From Sphingomonas chungangi (GTDB taxonomy: Bacteria > Pseudomonadota > Alphaproteobacteria > Sphingomonadales > Sphingomonadaceae): a stretch of DNA of 64,000 nucleotides. This document shows, piece after piece, positions 58,220 to 64,000 of this stretch. The translations under genes were made by a program, and so were the position numbers. The stretch covers positions 588,778-652,777 of the forward strand of contig NZ_JACEIB010000003.1 in the NCBI RefSeq assembly GCF_013778325.1, given 5' to 3'. The notes below the pieces were generated by a model. It was not told where the DNA came from, did no database searches, and saw only the letters and a list, made by a program, of their open reading frames with translations. The first letter of the stretch is position 1. The number at the start of each line of letters is the position of its first letter.

Positions 58220-59047
58220 ATGCCATTTTCGACACATGGGGGCGCAAAGCTCCATTGGAAGCTGGAGGGACGATCGGAGGCCCCGCCGTTGGTCCTGCTG
58301 AACTCGATCGGCACCGATATGGACCTCTGGGCCGAAACGCTGCCGCTGCTGCGCCCGCATTTCCGGCCGCTACGCATCGATACGCGAGGTCATGGCGCTT
58401 CGGAGGCGACGCCGGGCGACTATAACCTCGGCATGCTGGCCGGCGACATACTCGCCGTCATGGACGACGCCGGGATCGATCGGGCGCACGTGGCCGGCGT
58501 ATCGCTGGGCGGTATGATCGCCATGGAGCTTGCCCAGAGTCACGCCCACCGGGTCGATGGTCTGGCGCTGGTGGGCACATCGGCGACGATGGACCGTCAG
58601 GCATGGTCCGATCGGGTCGCCGCCGTGCGCGACGGAGGGATGGCTTCGATCGCAGATCTGGCGATGGAGCGCTTCCTTTCGCTCGAATATCGCGTCACGC
58701 ATCCCGATGTCGCTGCGACCGTGCGGCATGGCCTGGAGACCATGGCCTCGAACGGCTACGCGGGCTGCGCGGCCGCGATCCGCGACATGGCATTACGTGA
58801 TGGGCTGGCGACGATCGCTGCGCCGACGCTCGTCGTGACCGGCATGCGTGACACATCGACTCCCTTTGCCGGCCATGGCGACATACTCTCGGACGAGATA
58901 CCCGGCGCGCGCGCCGAGGCGATCGATGCGGCGCATCTCGCGCCTCTCGAAGCGCCGGCCGCGCTGGCGGAATTGCTAATCGCGCATTTCGGCCCGTTTC
59001 CAGAAGCCGGCCGCAACGGACTGGCAGGAGCGATCGCGTCGCCCTGA
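58220..59047 (+). CDS. pcaD: 3-oxoadipate enol-lactonase
   Basis: A 275-residue alpha/beta hydrolase that hydrolyses beta-ketoadipate enol-lactone to beta-ketoadipate. It has LLNSIGTDMDLWAETLPLLR, the oxyanion strand IDTRGHGASEATPG and nucleophile S95 in HVAGVSLGGMIAMELA. D and H of the triad lie in VVTGMRDTSTPFAG and IDAAHLAPLEAP. The NSIGTDxxxW and DTRGHGxS stretches are characteristic of PcaD/CatD. The ATG at 58220 follows GGAAGAC; an alternative ATG at 58175 would overlap the YciI-like gene by 23 bp. It completes the ring-cleavage lactone branch in this operon. Confidence 0.9.
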   Translation: MPFSTHGGAKLHWKLEGRSEAPPLVLLNSIGTDMDLWAETLPLLRPHFRPLRIDTRGHGASEATPGDYNLGMLAGDILAVMDDAGIDRAHVAGVSLGGMIAMELAQSHAHRVDGLALVGTSATMDRQAWSDRVAAVRDGGMASIADLAMERFLSLEYRVTHPDVAATVRHGLETMASNGYAGCAAAIRDMALRDGLATIAAPTLVVTGMRDTSTPFAGHGDILSDEIPGARAEAIDAAHLAPLEAPAALAELLIAHFGPFPEAGRNGLAGAIASP

Positions 59048-59085
59048 GGCGACGCCCTGCCGGAATATATTCAAGGAGAGGGGGA

Positions 59086-60594
59086 ATGGAGCATATCCTT
59101 CTGGCGAGCCTGCTCGCCGGCACAGCGCCGGCTGTCGATGCCGTGCCGCCGACAGTGCCGTCGCCCGTCGAGGCGCCGAGAAGCGTCGTCGACCTGCCGA
59201 GCGTGCGTGCGCCGCTGGGCTCGCTGGTCTACACGACCGAGGCCCTGGGCCTGGGGCCGAAGATCGCAGGTGGCTATTCGCTTTCGCGCTGGGCTGAGGA
59301 CTGGTCCTATCTGCGAGATCGCTCGAAGCGGAACGACGTCTTCGATCCTCTCAAGTTCATTCCGCTCGATCGCGAGGGAAATGTCTACCTGACGCTCAGC
59401 AATGAGGAGCGGCTCCGCTTCGATTCCAACTCTAATCCGGGGCTTAAGAAAGGGGCGACGGCCAGCGATGCCTTCAAGTTCCGATCGTTTCTCGGCGCCG
59501 ATCTCCATTTTGGCTCCTCCTTCCGGGTTTATGGGGAGTTGGCCGATGCGCAGTACAAGGGCCGCAACATTATAGCGACGGGCGCCAATCAGAACGATCT
59601 CATCGTCCAGCAATTGTTCGCCGAGGTGCATCGCCCGGTCGGCCAGGCCGAGGTCGGCGCTCGCGTCGGTCGCCAGGATTTTCTCGACGGGCCTATCCAG
59701 CTTATCTCCAATCAAGAGAATCCTAACATCCACACCACTTTTGACGGCGTGCGCGGCTATATCAACGGCCGGATCGTGAGGCTTGACGCCTTTGCGCTCG
59801 ACTATGTGAAGCAGGGGTTTGGCGCCTTCGATGACCCGACCGATCATGACCAGCATTTCCGCGGCATCGTCGGCGGAGTCCTGCTGAGCCCGATCGACAG
59901 GGCCCGCGTCTACAAGCTGTTCCTCAATCCCTTCTTCTTCAACTATCGTGGCGATGACATCCGGCGCGGCGGTTTCATCGGCGACGAGGATCGCAGGATC
60001 TACGGCGCACGGCTGTGGGGAACGATCGGATCCGTCACCTTCGACTGGTCGGCGGATAGGCAGGACGGCCGCTTCGCCAACAGGGACATCAATGCCTATC
60101 AGATATTCCTGATCCAGAGCATCGCCTTCCCGAAGGCGCCGTGGAAGCCAGAGCTTGGCCTCCACCTCGATTTCTCGTCCGGCGGGGGCAGCTTCGACAG
60201 TGGCTCGAAGCTGAAGGCGGCGACCTACCTTTTCGGGACAGTCCCCTTCTACAGCTACTCGACCTTACTGGGGGCATCCAACATTCGGGAGGTCGCACCC
60301 AATCTTTCCGTTTTTCCTGTGCCGAAACTGAAGATCGCGCTTGAATATGACATGTATTGGCGGGATAGCCAGCACGACGCCGTCTACAACGGCACGGGCG
60401 GATTTTTCGCACGCACCGCCGGCGTACGCGGCGCCAAGATAGGCAATCAGCCGCGTGCCAACATCACTTACCAGATCAACAAGCATTTGTCGCTCACTGC
60501 GCGGTTCGAATATCTTCGGGCGGGCTCAGCACTCAAAAATGCGGGCTATGCGGGCAACATGTTTACCGCCACGTGGTTGACCTTCCGTTTCTAG
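59086..60594 (+). CDS. Alginate-export (AlgE-like) outer-membrane porin
   Basis: A 502-residue outer-membrane beta-barrel. A weak signal peptide (MEHILLASLLAGTAPAVDA) is followed by about 18 alternating strands. Family-like features are YRWAEDWSYLRD-type start segments, EERLRFDSNSNPGLKK, FRSFLGADLHFGSSFRVYGE, ARVGRQDFLDGPIQLISNQE and a C-terminal FTATWLTFRF that ends in Phe. Members outside alginate producers act as specific porins for aromatic acids and sugars. GGAGAGGGGGA precedes the ATG. Last gene of the muconate operon, it probably admits the operon's substrate through the outer membrane. Confidence 0.87.
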   Translation: MEHILLASLLAGTAPAVDAVPPTVPSPVEAPRSVVDLPSVRAPLGSLVYTTEALGLGPKIAGGYSLSRWAEDWSYLRDRSKRNDVFDPLKFIPLDREGNVYLTLSNEERLRFDSNSNPGLKKGATASDAFKFRSFLGADLHFGSSFRVYGELADAQYKGRNIIATGANQNDLIVQQLFAEVHRPVGQAEVGARVGRQDFLDGPIQLISNQENPNIHTTFDGVRGYINGRIVRLDAFALDYVKQGFGAFDDPTDHDQHFRGIVGGVLLSPIDRARVYKLFLNPFFFNYRGDDIRRGGFIGDEDRRIYGARLWGTIGSVTFDWSADRQDGRFANRDINAYQIFLIQSIAFPKAPWKPELGLHLDFSSGGGSFDSGSKLKAATYLFGTVPFYSYSTLLGASNIREVAPNLSVFPVPKLKIALEYDMYWRDSQHDAVYNGTGGFFARTAGVRGAKIGNQPRANITYQINKHLSLTARFEYLRAGSALKNAGYAGNMFTATWLTFRF

Positions 60595-61152
60595 CCCATC
60601 GCGCGATGATGACCCACCACGCTGACTGCCTGTTCTGATATCAGGCTCATGATAGGGACTCGTCGGGTTTCGCCGCCTGTGCCATCTGCGGCACTCGCAC
60701 CCCGCCTGGGTCACACAGCGGCTGAGTTCGTCCTTTCCGCGGCCTCTGGTGATAGCGATGCGCTGGATGGTCGGATCAGGCGCGTCCGTAGTCTAATTAA
60801 TCGCGTGACGAACGACCGGAAGTGGCGACAGCTGTCGTTCGGAGGAGCGCAGCTGATGGGCGGCTTTGTCCCAATTCTCGCCGTTTGCTGCCTGTCTCCA
60901 ACCCACCAAGTGTTGCCATTCTCCTGTGGTGGCGCGAAGGTCCAATTTTGAAAGGAGCCGCCGATCAAGCGTCGTAATGAGGCTTTGCCGAGCGGATGCC
61001 CGGCTTCTGGCTGACACGAGGCGACCCGGCGGGTGCGTTCTAGCAAGAGAATAGAGGCCGGACGGCAGCGGGAAGCTGCCTGCCGGGACGAAAGGTGGGT
61101 GGCCTGAACCGGGCGACGATCGCCCGGCGATCCTCGCGCCCGAAAGTCTTCC
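60595..61152. other. 558-bp region without a supported gene, with a structured leader at its right end
   Basis: No open frame has a convincing start or composition. The last 90 bases are the leader of the next gene and hold a perfect hairpin, GGCAGC-GGGAA-GCTGCC at 61064-61080, and GGGCGACGATCGCCCGG nearby (61117-61133). Confidence 0.45.
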
Positions 61153-61686
61153 ATGCCCAAACATCCTCACGAACTCGCCTCGGCGACGTCGCTCGTTCTC
61201 CTGCAACCGCTGCTTGCCGCGCTTAACGCGGCCGACACCGCGATACTGAAGCCGGCATCGTCTCTACCGATGCCCTGTTTCCATGTGGCGTCGATGTACA
61301 CCCTGCTCTGCGCCACCCCGATCAATTCGTTACCGGTTTTCCGCGCTGCGATGATCTCGGCGGCGGCGCTGAACAAGGTCGACGTGGTCGTTGTCAAACA
61401 TGGCTTGGCACCGGAGGTCCTCGACGACGTGACCATCGACGTAGTGACGGGCCGCACCCGCTCGGTCCAGATGCTGTGGGATCTGGGCCGCTATCGTGCC
61501 GTCAACGGCAGCAGCTGGCTTGTGCCGCCGGCTGGTGGTGCTGGACCCTCGGTGCGGATCGACGCGGCCGGGCTGACGCTCGTTGCCGAACCGCCCTATG
61601 CCGATCTCGACGAACGTGGTGACGGCCTGGCCCGCGCCGCCCGCGAGACCGTGTTGGCGATGCGTCGCCTGCGGAGTCCGCGATGA
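61153..61686 (+). CDS. Element backbone protein of unknown function (177 aa)
   Basis: Unrecognised. It opens MPKHPHELASATSLVLLQPL. A hydrophobic stretch in the first third (MPCFHVASMYTLLCATPINS) is not clearly a membrane helix. The middle is strand-rich (VDVVVVKHGLAPEVLDDVTI; RIDAAGLTLVAEPPYADLDE) and the C-terminus is a basic helix ending RETVLAMRRLRSPR. A long structured leader precedes the ATG and no good Shine-Dalgarno is obvious. Genes of this style, with hairpin leaders, are common on alphaproteobacterial plasmids and integrative elements. Confidence 0.65.
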   Translation: MPKHPHELASATSLVLLQPLLAALNAADTAILKPASSLPMPCFHVASMYTLLCATPINSLPVFRAAMISAAALNKVDVVVVKHGLAPEVLDDVTIDVVTGRTRSVQMLWDLGRYRAVNGSSWLVPPAGGAGPSVRIDAAGLTLVAEPPYADLDERGDGLARAARETVLAMRRLRSPR

Positions 61687-61742
61687 CCAGCGCACGGATC
61701 GGCCACAACCGCTGAAGGAACAAGGGGCTTTGGGGAGAAGGT

Positions 61743-61753
61743 CGGCTTCGCCG
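61743..61753 (+). promoter_or_regulatory. Hairpin in the leader of the 141-aa gene
   Basis: CGGC-TTC-GCCG lies about 50 bp before the ATG at 61806 in a G-rich leader. It is one of four hairpin-bearing leaders in this backbone segment. Confidence 0.4.
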
Positions 61754-61805
61754 GGAAAGATGAAAATCTCAACGTCGGGCCGCACTCCAAAAGAGGACAG
61801 CCTTC

Positions 61806-62231
61806 ATGACCGACACGACCGACCGCACGCACCGCCTGCTCGCTGATATACTGCGCCGCGCCAACGGCGGTTCCGATCCTGCCCTGATCAAGCTCGCCGT
61901 CGGGAGAAGTATCCTCCCGGCGGATGCCGAGGAGATCGGCGACCGCCGCCAGCGACTGCACGTCACCGCTGACAGCAGCGGCCGCCTGATCGCGGCACTT
62001 GGGATCGCCACACACTTTAAGATGCTGTGGTCACACGACCTGGCCTTTTGCCTCGCGCCTTCGGGTCTGATCTTCCTCCAGTCCTTCCAGACCCCGCTTA
62101 TCTATGCGTGGGTGGAGGATGGCCAGTTCCTGCTCGATCGCGGATCGCCGCTGCCGACGGTGACGCAGCGGCTCCAGGCGATGGCGACGTTCGACGCCGA
62201 TTTCGTCAATCTCCTGGCGGAGATGGCGTGA
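61806..62231 (+). CDS. Element backbone protein of unknown function (141 aa)
   Basis: Unrecognised soluble protein, MTDTTDRTHRLLADILRRAN at the start, with a strand-rich centre (HFKMLWSHDLAFCLAPSGLI then FLQSFQTPLIYAWVEDG) and a helical end (TQRLQAMATFDADFVNLLAE). GAGGACAG lies before the ATG. Its TGA overlaps the next ATG by one base (TGATG), so it is translationally coupled to the HUH-like protein. That coupling hints at a joint role in DNA processing or in the element's biology. Confidence 0.65.
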   Translation: MTDTTDRTHRLLADILRRANGGSDPALIKLAVGRSILPADAEEIGDRRQRLHVTADSSGRLIAALGIATHFKMLWSHDLAFCLAPSGLIFLQSFQTPLIYAWVEDGQFLLDRGSPLPTVTQRLQAMATFDADFVNLLAEMA

Positions 62232-62911
62232 TGGCGAAGAGCAAAGCGAAGCTCGCAAGCGACACCGCGATTGTTGTCGCGCCGCCCGGGCCGCGAGCAA
62301 TGATCATCAACGCCGAGGATAAGCCGAACCCGAACAATCCGCATACATGGTTTCCGCTGCTGGGCGATCCGCCCGGCAGCAGAGGCGATCGCATCCTCTG
62401 GGGCGTCATGCGCAAAGCCTATCGAGACCGCATCAACAGTGCCCATGCCATGATGACCGCCAAGCTGCGTCCGGCCTGGAGCCCGGACGAGCGCGCCGTG
62501 ACGGCGGTGCGCCACGACATGCTTGCGCCAGCGGATGCCGACGACAGCTTCGCCGATCCCTGGCTGTTTGCAGCCCGGATCGATCGCGAGATCGCGGTGC
62601 GCGCCGACGGGAGCACGCCGCTGCTCGCCTATGCCACGATCACGCCCGGCGACATCCGGTCGCTCAATCATTTTCACGAGGAGGTGCGGATGATGGCGCG
62701 TGAACTGGTGGCGAGCTTCGGCACGCCGATCCTCGCGGTCCAGCATGCGCCGGGCCATGCCGGCAATCCGGCACGGCCGCACGTCCATCTGCTGCTGTCG
62801 CCCTATATCGTCGGGCCGCTCGGCTTCGGCGGCACGTTCGCCGGCTTCACCGGCGACAAGGGACGGCAGATCATCGTCGATGCCTGGACGAACCGCACCC
62901 GCTTCGTCTGA
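62231..62911 (+). CDS. Stand-alone HUH-like protein (MobA/MobL relaxase-domain-like)
   Basis: A 226-residue protein. Near residue 140, LNHFHEEVRMMARELVASFG then TPILAVQHAPGHAGNPARPH and VHLLLSPYIVGP follow the relaxase pattern R-F-E-L-V, a first His (VQH), then N/R-PHVHLLL with the HUH pair. The N-terminal half (MIINAEDKPNPNNPHTWFPL) has no clear nucleophilic Tyr motif, and the protein is too short to be a full relaxase. It may be a degenerate or accessory HUH protein. Coupled by TGATG to the preceding gene. The annotation rests on motif reading only. Confidence 0.6.
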   Translation: MAKSKAKLASDTAIVVAPPGPRAMIINAEDKPNPNNPHTWFPLLGDPPGSRGDRILWGVMRKAYRDRINSAHAMMTAKLRPAWSPDERAVTAVRHDMLAPADADDSFADPWLFAARIDREIAVRADGSTPLLAYATITPGDIRSLNHFHEEVRMMARELVASFGTPILAVQHAPGHAGNPARPHVHLLLSPYIVGPLGFGGTFAGFTGDKGRQIIVDAWTNRTRFV

Positions 62912-63012
62912 GCAACGGACGCGGGGCGGAACCGTCGTTCCGCCTCGCTGCTCCCGAATATGGCGCATCCGCGCGGCAAGCGAAGAGATTGGATTTGGCA
63001 GGGATCCGTCGA

Positions 63013-63048
63013 GGACCGGGAGTTGGGGGAAAGGCCCCTGGCGGGTCC
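63013..63048 (+). promoter_or_regulatory. Nested hairpin leader of the 157-aa gene
   Basis: Outer arms GGACC (63013-63017) and GGTCC (63044-63048) enclose an inner GGGG/CCCC pair. The Shine-Dalgarno GAGGAAG follows straight after, so folding could control its access. Confidence 0.4.
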
Positions 63049-63064
63049 GAGGAAGACCGACACC

Positions 63065-63538
63065 ATGATGATGACCCCGATCGAAGAGTTTGCCGTTGCA
63101 GCCCACATGCGGGCGCTGATGAGCCTGTTCGAAGGCGAAGGACCGGAACACAACAGGATCCTCTATCAGGCCGTGATCGGTTTCGATGTCGACCTGGTCG
63201 GCCGGCGCTGCCGCGAGATCGACGCCGCCGATGCCGACGGCGTGATCGCGATCTTTGATCCTGACGCCATCATGGACGGCCCGCTGCATGTCGGCATCTG
63301 CATGCGCGACCGCGAGATGGTCCGGCTTGATCTTGGGCAGCTCTGGATGGGGCGCGACCCACGCGCGGTGCTCGTCGCCAACCGGGGCCACTTCAAGGTC
63401 GAAGACGGACGTTTCGTCGAGCGGCCCGGTAAGCCGACTGCCGATCTAACCCGTGGCAAGGGTCGGGCCCGCCGCAGGCTCGCAGAACTCGTCTCCATTC
63501 GCTGTGGTGATGGCGTCGTGACTATGTCGATCGATTGA
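63065..63538 (+). CDS. Element backbone protein of unknown function (157 aa)
   Basis: Unrecognised. MMMTPIEEFAVAAHMRALMS at the start gives three possible ATGs; the first has GAGGAAG nine bases upstream. The centre alternates strands and acidic loops (AVIGFDVDLVGRRCREIDAA; VGICMRDREMVRLDLGQLWM). The C-terminus is basic (LTRGKGRARRRLAELVSIRC). A nested hairpin leader precedes it. It may be a nucleic-acid-associated accessory protein; no function is claimed. Confidence 0.65.
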   Translation: MMMTPIEEFAVAAHMRALMSLFEGEGPEHNRILYQAVIGFDVDLVGRRCREIDAADADGVIAIFDPDAIMDGPLHVGICMRDREMVRLDLGQLWMGRDPRAVLVANRGHFKVEDGRFVERPGKPTADLTRGKGRARRRLAELVSIRCGDGVVTMSID

Positions 63539-63764
63539 GGCGTCAGCGAGCAAGCAAGGCCGGAATCTTGATGTTCGCGGCTTGGATTTCATGGCGCATT
63601 TTTGCCCCATGAGCTAGAGATCGACCGGTTATTTCAACAGGAATTAAAGCTGCAAGCAATATCAAAGAACCGGCTACCTGCACGACCGTGTTTAGATGCG
63701 ATAGCATCAATACAGCTATCAACCACCGGTCGGCACCTTCTCGAAGTCGCGCTGGAAAGGGCGG

Positions 63765-63793
63765 GAGAGAGGCATTCTCTCGGACGAAGTCCG
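63765..63793 (+). promoter_or_regulatory. Tandem hairpins in the leader of the DGQHR-like gene
   Basis: GAGAG-AGGCATT-CTCTC (63765-63781) and CGGAC-GAA-GTCCG (63781-63793) abut and are followed at once by AGGAGG. The same layout of hairpins before the ribosome site is seen for the other backbone genes. Confidence 0.45.
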
Positions 63794-63813
63794 AAGGAGG
63801 AAAATTGGACAAT

Positions 63814-63984
63814 ATGTATACCTTCGCCGCGATCCGCGGCATCCAGGCGAGCCGCGCCTTCTACGTCGCGATGATCCCGCTCAAAACGCTGGAACGGCTC
63901 TTCAGTTACGACGAAGAGGTGACGTGCGCCCCTGATTGTTACCACTCAGAGGTAGAGTCCGGCTCCTTCATGATGGTTGGTTGA
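63814..63984 (+). pseudogene. DGQHR/DndB-like protein, interrupted after about 37 codons
   Basis: The sequence MYTFAAIRGIQASRAFYVAM then IPLKTLERLFSYDEEV matches the N-terminus of DGQHR-domain proteins (DndB-like), which usually run 300 residues or more. After SYDEEV the frame turns into unrelated CAPDCYHSEVESGSFMMVG and stops. The break coincides with TGACGTGCGCCCC at 63920, which looks like an insertion-sequence end. A TTG three codons before the ATG is an alternative start closer to AGGAGG. Only the 5' fragment is in the window. Confidence 0.6.
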
Positions 63985-64000
63985 GGGGATGGCAACGGGG
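63920..64000. mobile_element. Possible IS3-family insertion-sequence end
   Basis: From 63920 the sequence TGACGTGCGCCCCTGATTGT has the TGA-x-CTG/GTG-xCCCC-x-GATTGTT style of IS3-family (IS407/IS511-like) terminal repeats, and the host reading frame breaks at this point. No transposase is inside the window, and the other end and target duplication cannot be seen. Confidence 0.4.

Larger units (their letters stand above)
29960..64000. mobile_element. Putative integrative mobilizable element (right end outside window)
   Basis: The left edge is tRNA-Ser(GCT), followed by an adjacent P4-type integrase. Inside are an AlpA-type regulator, a Tra1-like relaxosome module with an oriT candidate, a 20-kb cargo of regulated catabolic modules, and plasmid-like backbone genes with structured leaders up to the window edge. 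I found no second copy of the tRNA 3' end, so the right border is unproven. No type IV secretion or coupling-protein gene is visible. The element would therefore be mobilizable, or have its transfer genes beyond the window. The cargo may have been inserted separately. Confidence 0.5.

Noticed and set aside
63543-63842. 99-codon minus-strand frame with a hydrophobic helix
   Set aside because: It overlaps the hairpin leader and start of the DGQHR-like gene and has no ribosome site. The hydrophobic run is probably chance.
1-64000. CRISPR arrays, rRNA genes, complete insertion sequences and type IV secretion genes
   Set aside because: None was seen. The only regular repeat array is coding (decapeptide units), and only one possible IS end is present at the right edge.

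Overview
The window looks like chromosomal DNA of a sphingomonad-type alphaproteobacterium. The evidence is high GC, three large TonB-dependent receptors with no SusD partner, an EipA (DUF1134) envelope protein and acyl-CoA catabolic genes in long tight operons. No taxonomic marker gene is present, so this is an inference.

1-28.9 kb, chromosomal backbone. A plus-strand operon (1-9.96 kb) encodes a zinc-type dehydrogenase (5' cut), a FadJ-like hydratase/dehydrogenase, an acyl-CoA dehydrogenase, an APH-fold kinase, a second enoyl-CoA hydratase, a D-aminoacylase-type amidohydrolase and a TonB-dependent receptor. Together they suggest uptake and beta-oxidation of an acyl compound, possibly by way of 4-hydroxyacyl-CoA phosphorylation. 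A second receptor faces it. Next come a micro-operon with a NepR-like small protein, and a minus-strand operon of an aldo/keto reductase, a 165-aa unknown and a 980-aa unknown. A further minus-strand operon encodes a decapeptide-repeat protein (about 50 repeats), a gluzincin/beta-propeller/barrel protein and a PrsW-type intramembrane protease. A third receptor with a divergent TetR regulator, tRNA-Ser(GGA), a periplasmic cyclophilin, a Gly/His/Tyr-rich lipoprotein and eipA complete this part.

29.96 kb to the end, a probable integrative mobilizable element. It starts at tRNA-Ser(GCT), followed by a P4-type integrase and an AlpA-type excisionase/regulator. A relaxosome module has the same layout as RP4 Tra1: TraK-like and TraL-like genes on one side, and an origin-of-transfer candidate with TraJ-like and TraI-like genes on the other. 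The oriT candidate is an inverted repeat abutting a perfect YATCCTG|Y nick consensus. No type IV secretion genes and no right attachment site were seen.

39.9-60.6 kb, cargo. There are five catabolic or detoxification modules, each with its own divergent regulator: (a) SDR, carboxymuconolactone-decarboxylase-like and cupin genes with LysR; (b) CocE hydrolase, DHA2 exporter, two alpha/beta hydrolases and a membrane protein with TetR; (c) epimerase and SDR with LysR; (d) flavodoxin and DoxX with TetR; (e) an importer, muconate cycloisomerase, a YciI-like protein where catC is expected, pcaD and a porin with LysR. Palindromic operator candidates lie in most of the divergent promoters.

61.1-64 kb, more element backbone. 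Small unknown genes have hairpin-rich leaders. One encodes a stand-alone HUH-like protein. A DGQHR/DndB-like gene appears to be interrupted by the end of an IS3-type insertion sequence that runs off the window.
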